A stretch of DNA of 21,750 bases, from the NCBI GenBank assembly GCA_964654995.1, contig CAZZKF010000041.1, forward strand, positions 1-21,750. The letters are read 5' to 3'. The translations under genes and the position numbers were made by a program. Source of the stretch: CAZZKF01 sp964654995. GTDB lineage: Bacteria; Pseudomonadota; Alphaproteobacteria; CAZZKF01. Below, one piece after another: positions 14,680-21,750 of this stretch (positions are counted from its first letter, which is position 1; the number at the start of each line of letters is the position of its first letter). The notes under the pieces were generated by a model. It had not been told where the DNA came from, did no database searches, and worked only from the letters and a program-made list of their open reading frames with translations.

Positions 14680-15726
14680 ATGACCAGATCACTTGCGATT
14701 GTGGCCACCGCCCTGCTGACGGGGCTGATGTTCGCCGCCCCTGTGCAGGCCGCGAAATCCGCCTGCGATACGGCCGAGCCCGGGTGGAGCGAAGCCGAGA
14801 CCTGGGCCTGGCAGCGGATCTGCACCGGCAAGAAGGCCAATTTCTCCAAGCGCTACGGCGAAGACGGGAAATGGACCGAGAAACGCGTGCTGGGCGGCGA
14901 TTTTCTGCGCACCATCCTGACCAGGAAACCCTATGCCGCAAACCTCCCGGCCAGCGGCGTTCACATCATCGGCGCCTGGTTTCGCGAGCCTGTCGGCCTT
15001 GACGGCGCCAGCGTGAGCGTGCCTCTGGTGCTCACCGGGTCGCGGTTTGACAAAGGCCTGTCGTTCAAGCAGGCGAGCTTTGCGGACAGTGTCAGCTTTA
15101 CCGGTGTCAAGATCGCGGGCACGATGGATTTCTCGGGGCTCCGCCTGAATGATTCGCTCGGCCTCACCGGCGTTTCGGTGACCGGCGATTTATTGCTCGG
15201 CGGCAAAGCCGAGGTTCAGGAACTGGGTCTGACCGGTGTCAAGATCGGCGGCACATTTTCGCTCAACAGTGCCAGCATCCGTGACGGCGTCACCATCGTC
15301 GGCATCAATGTCAGCGGCGATGTGGACGCACGCAACAGCGTGCTCCATGACAGTCTCGAGCTCACGGGGGCCAACATCGCCGGTGATTTGTTGATGCAGA
15401 ATGCGGACCTGCGCGACGAGGTGGCGTTCATGGGCGTCAACATCACCGGATCGCTGCGCCTCGACAAAGCCCGGCTGCGCGATGGCGTCGAGATACAGGG
15501 CATCCGCATCGAAGGTGATCTGGTGATGAGCGGCGCCAGCTTCGAGGACGATCTGGTGCTTGTCGGCGCCTCCATTGGCGGTGATCTGCTGATGAACGAT
15601 GGCGCCCGCTTCGCTGATGTCGAACTCAATCACATCAAGGTCGAAGGTGCCTTCAACCAGGACGGCGCGTCCTTTTCGGAAGGCCTGGACATAGGCGGCA
15701 TCTCGGCCGGAAAAACAGCGCGTTAG
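14680..15726 (+). CDS. Exported beta-solenoid protein with eleven 22-residue repeats
   Basis: This is a 348-residue protein from ATG 14680, with CGGAG nine bases upstream. An in-frame ATG at 14596 overlaps the terminator and is rejected. Residues 1-24 are a signal peptide (SLAIVATALLTGLMFAAPVQA). A region with two cysteines (CDTAEPGWSEAETWAWQRIC) comes next. From residue 98 to 339 the protein is eleven consecutive units of exactly 22 residues, typified by GANIAGDLLMQNADLRDEV plus three more. Each opens with Gly, has a hydrophobic residue at 4 and usually Gly at 6, alternating hydrophobic residues at 8 and 10, a small residue at 13 and hydrophobic residues at 15, 19 and 21. Such a pattern predicts a right-handed beta-solenoid, one turn per unit, related to but longer than the 20-residue pentapeptide-repeat coil. 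No enzyme motif is present, and its role is unknown. Confidence 0.85.
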   Translation: MTRSLAIVATALLTGLMFAAPVQAAKSACDTAEPGWSEAETWAWQRICTGKKANFSKRYGEDGKWTEKRVLGGDFLRTILTRKPYAANLPASGVHIIGAWFREPVGLDGASVSVPLVLTGSRFDKGLSFKQASFADSVSFTGVKIAGTMDFSGLRLNDSLGLTGVSVTGDLLLGGKAEVQELGLTGVKIGGTFSLNSASIRDGVTIVGINVSGDVDARNSVLHDSLELTGANIAGDLLMQNADLRDEVAFMGVNITGSLRLDKARLRDGVEIQGIRIEGDLVMSGASFEDDLVLVGASIGGDLLMNDGARFADVELNHIKVEGAFNQDGASFSEGLDIGGISAGKTAR

Positions 15727-15731
15727 ATATC

Positions 15732-15773
15732 AGCCGATCACCGGGCATTACAGCGCGGCGTAGTCGATCGGCT
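15732..15773. terminator. Possible bidirectional hairpin between convergent genes
   Basis: AGCCGATC (15732-15739) and GATCGGCT (15766-15773) are exact 8-base arms with a 26-base centre. They bridge the 21-base gap and the 3' end of the threonine-synthase-like gene. There is no T-run, so a terminator role is only a suggestion. Confidence 0.25.
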
Positions 15774-16989
15774 TCGACAGATCGAGGGTGGCGGTCACCG
15801 GCGGCATATCGTACTTGAGCCCGGAGCCGCAGTTGAACAGAACCACCCGCTCGTCGCGCCCCACCCGGCCATCGGCCAGCGCCTGGCGGTAGGCGGCAAA
15901 GGTGGCGGCGCCTTCGGGCCCCATGTGCAGGCCTTCGTGGCGGTTCATGTCGACGCGGGCCCGGGCGATCGCTTCGTCGTCGACGGCGATGGCGAAGCCG
16001 CTGCTAATCCGCACCGCGCGCAGGATGAGAAAATCGCCGATGGCGGCCGGCACCCGGATGCCCCAGGCGGTGGTCCGGGCATCCTGCCAGGGCTCGGCGT
16101 GCTCGGTGCCGTCCTCGAAGGCCTTGACGATGGGGGCGCAGCCGCTGGCCTGAACCGCGACCATGCGCGGGCGCTCAGGCCCGATCCAGCCGACCCGTTC
16201 CAGTTCGTCGAACGCCTTCCACATGCCGATCAAACCGGTGCCGCCGCCGGTCGGGTAGAAAATCACGTCGGGCAGCCTCCAGCCCATCTGCTCGGCCAGT
16301 TCCAGCCCCATGGTCTTCTTGCCCTCGATGCGATAGGGCTCCTTCAAGGTGGAGACGTCGAACCAGCCCATGGCCTCGCGGCCCTCGGCGACGATGCGCC
16401 CGCAGTCGTTGATCAGGCCGTTGACGCGGTAAACCCGGGCGCCCTGAAAGGCGATCTCGCGCACGCTCACGTCCGGCGTATCATCGGGACAGAAGACGAA
16501 GGATTCGATCCCGGCCCGCGCACAGTAGGCGGCCAGCGCCGCCCCGGCATTGCCGTTGGTCGGCATCGCCATGCGGGTGATCCCGAAGGCATGGGCCATG
16601 GAGACCGCCATGCACAGCCCACGGGCCTTGAACGAGGCGGTGGGCAGGCGGCTTTCGTCCTTGACCAGAAGCCGGCCGGCCTTGCCCAGGCCGAGATGCG
16701 ATTCGACGCGCGGGCAGCGCAAAAGCGGCGTCATGGTCTCACCGAGGCTGACGATATGCTCGGGCCGGCGCACAGGCAGAAATTCTCGGTAGCGCCACAA
16801 ATCGGGGGGCCGGGCGGCCAGATCTTCGCGGCTCACGGCGCCGGCAATAGCATCGAGGTCATAGCGCACCAGAAGCGGCTTGCCGGCACGGCTGAGGTTG
16901 TGAACCACGTCCGGCTCGTGGCGCTCAGCCGTGAGCGAACATTCGAGATGGGTGACGAACGTCGGCAGGTCGGGAAAACCGGAACGCAT
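15748..16989 (-). CDS. Threonine synthase-like PLP enzyme (fold type II)
   Basis: This is a 413-residue protein from ATG 16989, the first start after the preceding gene; its ribosome binding site is weak. Lys121 in TASFKARG is the PLP lysine. PTNGNAGAALAAYCARAG, GKKTMGLELAEQ, YPTGGGTGLIGMWKAF and the final VLFNCGSGLKY are typical of threonine synthase, which converts O-phosphohomoserine to threonine. The N-terminus keeps the layout of the archaeal-type enzyme (LECSLTAERHEPDVV, then GKPLLVRYDLD), but the paired CxxC metal cysteines are absent, leaving one Cys. It may be a true ThrC or a related beta/gamma-replacing enzyme. No hom or thrB lies nearby, which keeps the pathway open. It follows the small exported protein gene by 21 bases. 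Confidence 0.85.
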   Translation of the reverse strand: MRSGFPDLPTFVTHLECSLTAERHEPDVVHNLSRAGKPLLVRYDLDAIAGAVSREDLAARPPDLWRYREFLPVRRPEHIVSLGETMTPLLRCPRVESHLGLGKAGRLLVKDESRLPTASFKARGLCMAVSMAHAFGITRMAMPTNGNAGAALAAYCARAGIESFVFCPDDTPDVSVREIAFQGARVYRVNGLINDCGRIVAEGREAMGWFDVSTLKEPYRIEGKKTMGLELAEQMGWRLPDVIFYPTGGGTGLIGMWKAFDELERVGWIGPERPRMVAVQASGCAPIVKAFEDGTEHAEPWQDARTTAWGIRVPAAIGDFLILRAVRISSGFAIAVDDEAIARARVDMNRHEGLHMGPEGAATFAAYRQALADGRVGRDERVVLFNCGSGLKYDMPPVTATLDLSKPIDYAAL

Positions 16990-17010
16990 CTGGGCTCGGG
17001 ACTTCGGTAA

Positions 17011-17364
17011 CTAACGGGCCGGAGCCGGCGCCGGCCGGGTGCCGAGCTCTTCCGCCGCCTGGCGGAAGATCTCGCCCAGCGGCCCGAAGCCGAGCAGACC
17101 CAGCGCCTTGGCGGTGGAGATATCGATCAGGTAGGTCCCTGTCTTGTCACGCTCCTCCCACGGGGGGTTGTCGGTATACGGGGTCACATTGTCGATGGCA
17201 AAGCGCAGCCGCGGGCTGGCCTCGTCCGCCGGCGAGATACGCAGCGGCACATCGAGGCGAACCCGTGCGTAGACCCCGCGATCAAGCTCGATCGCCGCCG
17301 CCGGGCTTGCCAAAGCCCCCGCCAGCGCCAATGATAACGCGCCCGCAAGCATGGTTTTCACCAT
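17011..17364 (-). CDS. Small exported protein of unknown function
   Basis: This is a 117-residue protein from ATG 17364, with GGAGG eleven bases upstream. The in-frame ATG at 17406 would put 14 non-hydrophobic residues before the signal peptide. Residues 1-24 form a signal peptide (MLAGALSLALAGALASPAAA). The mature part has a beta-like section (VYARVRLDVPLRISPADEA), a NVTPYTDNPPWEERD loop and a C-terminal helix (LGEIFRQAAEELG) before a Pro/Ala tail. I recognise no family. It is the first gene of a probable two-gene unit with the threonine-synthase-like gene and is divergent from the dehydrogenase operon. Confidence 0.6.
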   Translation of the reverse strand: MVKTMLAGALSLALAGALASPAAAIELDRGVYARVRLDVPLRISPADEASPRLRFAIDNVTPYTDNPPWEERDKTGTYLIDISTAKALGLLGFGPLGEIFRQAAEELGTRPAPAPAR

Positions 17365-17432
17365 CGGTCCCGAAGCCTCCAAAGGCGTGGTCGCCGGTTC
17401 TTGCACTGCGGGTCATTATGAGGGGGAACAAC

Positions 17433-17471
17433 ATGGCCTGTCAGCAGGTTTTCTCACCAGCATGCGACTGA
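17433..17471 (+). CDS. Possible 12-codon leader ORF overlapping the dehydrogenase start
   Basis: ATG 17433 is preceded at six bases by AGGGGG (17421-17426), the best ribosome binding site in this region. The frame encodes MACQQVFSPACD and stops at TGA 17469-17471, ten bases into the dehydrogenase gene, whose own ATG has no visible ribosome binding site. This arrangement suggests a translated leader that feeds ribosomes to the next start. Confidence 0.4.
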   Translation: MACQQVFSPACD

Positions 17472-18535
17472 TCCGACCGGAAAACCTGCAGGCCGCCATC
17501 GCCGCCATCCTCGAGGCGGCAGGCTGCGCGAGCGCCGAGGCGGATCTGGTTGCCGAACACATGATCGGCGCCAATCTGGCCGGTCATGACAGCCATGGTG
17601 CCGGCCTTATTCCGCTTTACATCGAACATCTGCAAAACGGCCTGATCAAGCCCGGCCAGCATGCCGAAGTGGTGCGTGACGACGGCGCCATCCTGGTGAT
17701 CGAGGGGCATATGGGCTTTGGCCAGGTGATCGCCCGTGAGGCGACCGAACTGGCCATCGATCGGGCCCGCGAGGCGGGGGTTTGCGTCGCCGCCTTGCGC
17801 AACAGCCATCACATCGGCCGGGTCGGCGCCTGGGGCGAAATGTGCGCCGAGGCCGGGTTTGTGTCCATCCATTATGTGAACGTGGTGGGAAATCGCTCCA
17901 ATTTCGTCGCCCCGTTTGCCGGCGCCGAGCGGCGCTTTGCCACCAACCCCTATTGCTGCGCCATTCCGGCCGGCGAAGGCGAGGAACCGCTGGTACTCGA
18001 CATGGCCACCTCCAAGATCGCCTTCGGCAAGGTCCGCCTGGCAGCAATTCGGGGCGAGCAACTGGAACCCGAGACGATCATCGATGCCGAGGGGCGCCCG
18101 AGCGTGGATGCCGGCATCATGCACCCCGAGCTCAAGGGCGCGCTGCTCCCCTTCGGCGGCTACAAGGGCTATGGCCTCGCCCTGGTCTGCGAGCTGCTGG
18201 CTGGTGCTTTGAGTGGCCATGGCACGGTGCAGCCGCAAACCCCGCGCGATGATGCAATTACCAACAACATGCTGTCGATCGTCATCGACCCGGCGCGCCT
18301 GGTCGACGGTAACTGGTTCGAAAGCGAGGTGCGCGCCTTTATCGCCTATATCCGCGCCACCCGCCCGGCCGATAAAGACACACCCGTGCTGATCCCCGGC
18401 GATCCGGAGCGGGCGCGCCGCCGCGCCCGCGAAGAGACCGGTGTTCCGATGCCCGACGCGGTGTGGGAGAACATCCTGCAGGCCGCCGACATGGCCGGGC
18501 TGGCGCGTCCGGCGCTTGAGGATCTGGTGGCGTGA
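17462..18535 (+). CDS. 2-hydroxyacid dehydrogenase of the LDH2/MDH2 family (YbiC/HcxB-like)
   Basis: This is a 357-residue protein from ATG 17462, the start that matches the family N-terminus (MRLIRPENLQAAIAAILEAA). Family marks include NLAGHDSHGAGLIP with the catalytic-type His45, GHMGFGQVIAREAT, ALRNSHHIGRVGAWGEM, IHYVNVVGN, FATNPYCCAIP, LDMATSKIAFGKV and LLPFGGYKGYGLA. The GHDSHGxGxIP version is the one found in E. coli YbiC (HcxB, hydroxycarboxylate dehydrogenase B), which reduces 2-oxo acids such as phenylpyruvate and 2-oxoglutarate with NAD(P)H. Other family members act on malate, sulfolactate or ureidoglycolate, so the substrate is open. The stop codon overlaps the MFS start as GTGA. 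An aminotransferase two genes downstream fits a 2-oxo acid intermediate. Confidence 0.9.
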   Translation: MRLIRPENLQAAIAAILEAAGCASAEADLVAEHMIGANLAGHDSHGAGLIPLYIEHLQNGLIKPGQHAEVVRDDGAILVIEGHMGFGQVIAREATELAIDRAREAGVCVAALRNSHHIGRVGAWGEMCAEAGFVSIHYVNVVGNRSNFVAPFAGAERRFATNPYCCAIPAGEGEEPLVLDMATSKIAFGKVRLAAIRGEQLEPETIIDAEGRPSVDAGIMHPELKGALLPFGGYKGYGLALVCELLAGALSGHGTVQPQTPRDDAITNNMLSIVIDPARLVDGNWFESEVRAFIAYIRATRPADKDTPVLIPGDPERARRRAREETGVPMPDAVWENILQAADMAGLARPALEDLVA

Positions 18536-19950
18536 GCGCCCAGCCGCCCACCCCGCAGGCACCGCCGTCTGCCCCCCCCTACCCGCGCCCGGCGTACGCC
18601 TGGTATGTCGTCGCCGTGCTGTTCGTCGCCTACACCTTTTCCTTCATCGACCGCCAGATCATCAGCCTGATGGTCGATCCCATCCGCCGTGATCTGCAAA
18701 TCAGCGACACCCAGATCAGCTTGCTCCAGGGCCTTGCCTTTGCCCTGTTCTACACCTTTCTGGGCATTCCGATTGCGCGTGCGGCCGACGTGCGCAGCCG
18801 CCGGCTGATCATCACTGCCGGCGTTTTTCTGTGGAGCCTGATGACCGCCGCCTGCGGCCTGGCGCGCAGTTTTTTCACCCTGTTCATCGCCCGCATGGGG
18901 GTCGGCGTCGGCGAGGCAGCGCTCAACCCGTCGGCTTACTCTCTGATCGCCGACTATTTTCCGCCCAGGACGGTGTCGCGTGCCATCAGCGTCTATGCCG
19001 GCGGCATTTTCATCGGCGCCGGGCTCGCCTACATCCTCGGCGGCACGGTGATCGAGCTGGCCTCGGCGCAGGTCGATATCGTGTTGCCGGTGATCGGCAC
19101 GGCGCATCCCTGGCAGATCGCCTTTTTTGCCGTCGGCCTGCCCGGCCTCCTGGTGGCGCTGCTGATGCTCAGCGTGCGCGAGCCGCTGCGCCGCGGTCTT
19201 GCCCGGGTCGGCCCGTCGGAGGCGGCCGATACGCCCCGTGCCATTCCGCTGCGCGAGGCCATCCGCTTCGTCTGGACGCGTCGGCGCACCTTCGGCGGCC
19301 ACATCGGCGGCTTCATGTTTCTGTCCATCCTGGGCTACGCCAACATCAACTGGGTGCCGGCCTTCCTCATGCGCACCTTCGGGCTCGGAATCGGTGAAAC
19401 CGGGCGCATTTTCGGGCTGATTCTGCTGATTTTCGGCACCGGTGGCGTGGTCGGCGCCGGCTGGATCGCCGATGCTCTGCGCCGCCGGGGCTATACGGAC
19501 GCCAACATGCGCTGCGTCATGATCGGCGCGATCGTGCTGCTGCCTGTGGGCATCGCCGCGCCGCTGGTCTCCAGCCTGCCGGTGGCTATTGCGCTCTTGT
19601 GTCTCACCACCTTCTTGTGGAGCCTGCCGTTCGGTGTGGCACCCGCCGCCCTGCAGCCGATCACGCCCAATCAGCTTCGCGCCCAAGTCTCGGCCTTTTA
19701 CCAGTTCATCATGAATCTCGTGGGCCTCGCGATCGGGCCGACGATGGTTGCGGTGATCACCGATTACGTCTTTGCCAGCGACGGCGCGGTGCGTTATTCC
19801 TTGGCCATTGCGACCGCCTTGATGGCGCCGCCGGCGGCTTTGGTGCTGGGGCTCGGCCTCAGGCACTACCGGGCCAGTCTCAAGGACGCCGAAAGCTGGA
19901 CGACGGTGGTCGAAGCGGGCGCCGAGAAGGACACAGACGATGAACGATAG
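18532..19950 (+). CDS. MFS transporter, spinster-like
   Basis: This is a 472-residue inner-membrane carrier starting with GTG 18532, which overlaps the dehydrogenase stop by four bases. A proline-rich cytosolic tail of about 20 residues precedes the first helix (WYVVAVLFVAYTFSFIDRQI). About twelve hydrophobic segments are visible. The sequence FSFIDRQIISLMVDPIRRDL and the loop PIARAADVRSRR are typical of the spinster-like or anion:cation symporter branch of the major facilitator superfamily. ARMGVGVGEAALNPSAYSL lies in helices 4-5. Members move organic acids and lipids; the operon partners suggest an organic acid or amino acid derivative. It overlaps the aminotransferase gene by 11 bases. Confidence 0.9.
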   Translation: MSAQPPTPQAPPSAPPYPRPAYAWYVVAVLFVAYTFSFIDRQIISLMVDPIRRDLQISDTQISLLQGLAFALFYTFLGIPIARAADVRSRRLIITAGVFLWSLMTAACGLARSFFTLFIARMGVGVGEAALNPSAYSLIADYFPPRTVSRAISVYAGGIFIGAGLAYILGGTVIELASAQVDIVLPVIGTAHPWQIAFFAVGLPGLLVALLMLSVREPLRRGLARVGPSEAADTPRAIPLREAIRFVWTRRRTFGGHIGGFMFLSILGYANINWVPAFLMRTFGLGIGETGRIFGLILLIFGTGGVVGAGWIADALRRRGYTDANMRCVMIGAIVLLPVGIAAPLVSSLPVAIALLCLTTFLWSLPFGVAPAALQPITPNQLRAQVSAFYQFIMNLVGLAIGPTMVAVITDYVFASDGAVRYSLAIATALMAPPAALVLGLGLRHYRASLKDAESWTTVVEAGAEKDTDDER

Positions 19951-21058
19951 CCCCCGCACACGCCCTCGCCCCTACATCCCGGAGATCGGGAAATCGGTGG
20001 TCAAGAAGGTGCTCAAACCCTGCTCCAAGACCCTCGAGCAGGGCTTCGGGCGGTTGATCGATCTGTCCTTGAACGAATCCAGCTATGGTGCCAGCCCGCG
20101 CGCCATTGAGGCGGCAATCACGCGGGCGCGCCAGGCCCACCGCTATCCCGATCCGGCCAGCACCGAGCTGCGCGAAGCCATCGGCCGGGCCTATGATCTC
20201 GACCCCGAGCGGATCACCTGCGGCAATGGTTCCGAAGAGCTGCTGGACGTGATCGGGCGGCTGTTCGCGCGGCCCGGCGACGAGATCCTGTTTTCCGAAT
20301 ACGCCTTCATGCAGTTCCCAATTGTCGCCATGCGGGTCGGCGCCACCGCGGTAACGGTTCCGGGCAACGGGCTCACCGCCAGCGTGGACGCGCTGCTTGG
20401 CGGCGTGAGCGAGCGCACCCGGGTCCTGTTCCTCGCCAATCCCGACAACCCCACCGGCACCTATATCAACCGCGACGAGCTCCACCGTCTGCACGCCGGG
20501 CTGCCCGGCCATGTGGTTCTGGTCATCGATTCGGCCTATGCCGAATATGTCACGGGGGACAATTATTCGGACGGCATGGAGCTGGCGGACGCTCATGAGA
20601 ACGTCATCATGACGCGGACCTTTTCCAAGGCCTTCGGGCTCGCCGGCCTACGCGTCGGCTGGGGCTACTCATCATTGGCCATGGCGCAGGTGATCAACCG
20701 CATGCGCGGCATCGGCAATGTCAACGCGGTGGCCCAGGAAGCCGCCAGGGCGGCCGTTCAGGACCTCGATTTCGTCCGCGAGGTGCGCGACAGGACCGAG
20801 GTGGAGCGCGCCCGCGTCGCCAAGGCTTTACGCGCCATCGGGTTGGAGGTGGAATCGGGCACCTGCAATTTCGTCATGGCCCGGTTCCCGGCTGACACCA
20901 ATCATACGGCCGATGCTGCGCATGCCTATATGGCGGAGCGCGGCATCATTCTGCGCAAGGTCGATGATTACGGGCTCAACGATTACCTGCGGATTACCCT
21001 GGGCGACGAGCAGGAAAACGACGCTCTGATCGCGGCGCTCAAATCCTTCATGGTTTAA
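19940..21058 (+). CDS. HisC-like aminotransferase (PLP fold type I)
   Basis: This is a 372-residue protein from ATG 19940, inside the last 11 bases of the MFS gene. It carries the class I/II set: LSLNESSYGASP, YPDPASTELREAI, GNGSEELLDVI, ANPDNPTGTY with Asn170, VIDSAYAEY with Asp197 and Tyr200, TRTFSKAFGLAGLRVGW with the PLP Lys230 and Arg238, and YLRITLG with the substrate carboxylate Arg351. This matches histidinol-phosphate aminotransferase, which makes histidinol phosphate from imidazole-acetol phosphate and glutamate. No other his gene is present. HisC paralogues outside his operons often act on aromatic amino acids. With a 2-hydroxyacid dehydrogenase and a carrier in the same unit, a catabolic or interconverting aminotransferase is more likely than histidine synthesis. 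Confidence 0.9.
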   Translation: MNDSPRTRPRPYIPEIGKSVVKKVLKPCSKTLEQGFGRLIDLSLNESSYGASPRAIEAAITRARQAHRYPDPASTELREAIGRAYDLDPERITCGNGSEELLDVIGRLFARPGDEILFSEYAFMQFPIVAMRVGATAVTVPGNGLTASVDALLGGVSERTRVLFLANPDNPTGTYINRDELHRLHAGLPGHVVLVIDSAYAEYVTGDNYSDGMELADAHENVIMTRTFSKAFGLAGLRVGWGYSSLAMAQVINRMRGIGNVNAVAQEAARAAVQDLDFVREVRDRTEVERARVAKALRAIGLEVESGTCNFVMARFPADTNHTADAAHAYMAERGIILRKVDDYGLNDYLRITLGDEQENDALIAALKSFMV

Positions 21059-21750
21059 CGCCCACCAAAGACGATCCGCCCGCCCTTGATGACCATCCGC
21101 ACCTGGCGCAGCGCCGAGATGTCGGCCAGCGGATTGCCGTCGACGGCCACAAGATCGGCGAGGAAGCCGGTGCGCAGCTGCCCGAGCTCCTCGCCGCGGC
21201 CCAGGAGTTCGGCGTTCACCGCGGTCGCGGCCCTGAGCGCCATGGCCGGTGTTGCCCCGTAATCGACCATCAGCTCCAGCTCGCGGGCATTCTGCCCATG
21301 AGCGAAAACGCCGGCGTCGCTGCCGTTGCACAGGGTGACCCCGGCCTTGAGCGCCGCCTTGAACACCTGGCGCTTGTGTTTGAGGCGGGCGGGCTCCGGA
21401 CCTGTACCCGGCGCCCAGCCGGCATAGCGCGCCATCGCCTCGCCGGCTGCCAGGGTCGGGCACCAGGCCACACCGCGCGACGCCATCAGGGCGAAGACCT
21501 CCGCCGTGCCGCCATCGCCATGCTCGATGCTGGCAACCCCGGCGAGCGCCGCCCGGCGCATGCCCTCAGGTGATGAGGCGTGCGCCACCACCGGCCGGCC
21601 GCTGCTCCCTGCCACCGCGACGATCAGCTTCAGCTCGTCAAGCGTGAACGTCGGGCGCGCCTCGCCCTCGGGGCCCCAGCGGTAATCGGCATAGACCTTG
21701 ATCCAGTCGGCACCGCGGCCGATCTGATCGCGCACCACCCGGATGAGCGC
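21055..21750 (-). CDS. Amidohydrolase (imidazolonepropionase-like), N-terminus cut by window edge
   Basis: The frame is open from the right edge to TAA at 21057-21055, giving the last 231 residues. Visible barrel elements: GADWIKVYADYRWGPEG with a Lys at the usual bridging position, RPVVAHASSPEGMRRA with a metal-type His, ASIEHGDG with another His, TLCNGSDAGVFAHG with the catalytic-type Asp, ATAVNAELLG, and the closing beta-sandwich strand GFLADLVAVDGNPLADIS. The HxH near the N-terminus lies outside the window. It is in the same broad family as the exported amidohydrolase at 1649-3322 but not a close copy. A GTG at 21738 is an internal Val codon, not a start. The gene is convergent with the aminotransferase gene, and their stop codons share two bases. 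Confidence 0.85.
   Translation of the reverse strand, partial: ALIRVVRDQIGRGADWIKVYADYRWGPEGEARPTFTLDELKLIVAVAGSSGRPVVAHASSPEGMRRAALAGVASIEHGDGGTAEVFALMASRGVAWCPTLAAGEAMARYAGWAPGTGPEPARLKHKRQVFKAALKAGVTLCNGSDAGVFAHGQNARELELMVDYGATPAMALRAATAVNAELLGRGEELGQLRTGFLADLVAVDGNPLADISALRQVRMVIKGGRIVFGGR

Noticed and set aside
14971..15696. A DNA-level tandem repeat or CRISPR-like array
   Set aside because: The 66-base period exists only in the protein pattern. The DNA units differ strongly from each other, so it is a coding repeat.
18346..19959. 537-codon minus-strand frame opposite the MFS gene
   Set aside because: The product is a low-complexity Arg/Gln/His/Asp sequence, the usual antisense of a membrane protein gene.

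Overview
The window looks like a chromosomal segment of a high-GC alphaproteobacterium. The support is indirect. Codon third positions are almost always G or C, genes are tightly packed with GGAG-type ribosome binding sites, and several protein types common in that class are present: a DUF1499 membrane protein, a short class I cytochrome c, a FixL-like PAS kinase and a spinster-like MFS transporter. No rRNA, tRNA, CRISPR array, insertion sequence or phage gene was found, so the species cannot be named.

Layout. (1) 1-3322, minus strand: two amidohydrolases whose stop and start codons overlap as ATGA. The downstream one is a lipoprotein of the D-aminoacylase family and is cut by the left edge. 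(2) 3323-3694: a gene-poor gap of 372 bases with one possible remnant of a coding 3' end. (3) 3695-5391, minus strand: a class II Fic protein preceded by two palindromes, then a two-CBS-domain protein that ends in a hairpin. (4) 5608-9543, plus strand: a DUF1499 membrane protein, a secreted cytochrome c, a DoxX-like membrane protein, a small secreted protein, a secreted metallo-beta-lactamase-fold hydrolase and an overlapping TPR protein. (5) 9712-12093, plus strand: a membrane sensor histidine kinase with a periplasmic ABC-substrate-binding-like domain and a FixL-type PAS domain. (6) 12074-14597: a PLP-dependent serine/threonine dehydratase on the minus strand, divergent from an acidic amino acid/dicarboxylate:cation symporter that ends in a clear intrinsic terminator. 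(7) 14680-15726, plus strand: an exported beta-solenoid protein made of eleven exact 22-residue repeats. (8) 15748-17364, minus strand: a small exported protein followed by a threonine-synthase-like enzyme. (9) 17433-21058, plus strand: a mini-ORF, a YbiC/HcxB-like 2-hydroxyacid dehydrogenase, an MFS transporter and a HisC-like aminotransferase, all overlapping head to tail. (10) 21055-21750, minus strand: the C-terminal part of a third amidohydrolase, which shares its stop region with the aminotransferase gene.

How the genes may work together. Much of the window deals with amino acids and small acids: three amidohydrolases, two fold-type-II PLP enzymes, one fold-type-I aminotransferase, an acidic amino acid carrier, an MFS carrier and a 2-hydroxyacid dehydrogenase. 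The best-supported unit is the dehydrogenase, carrier and aminotransferase set. It could take up a 2-hydroxy acid, oxidise it to the 2-oxo acid and transaminate it, or run the reverse. No classic defence or mobile system is visible. The most unusual items are the 22-residue-repeat protein, the D-aminoacylase homologue without the usual HxH metal motif, the kinase architecture, the Fic operator arrangement and the Asp-to-Asn change in the symporter NMDGT motif.
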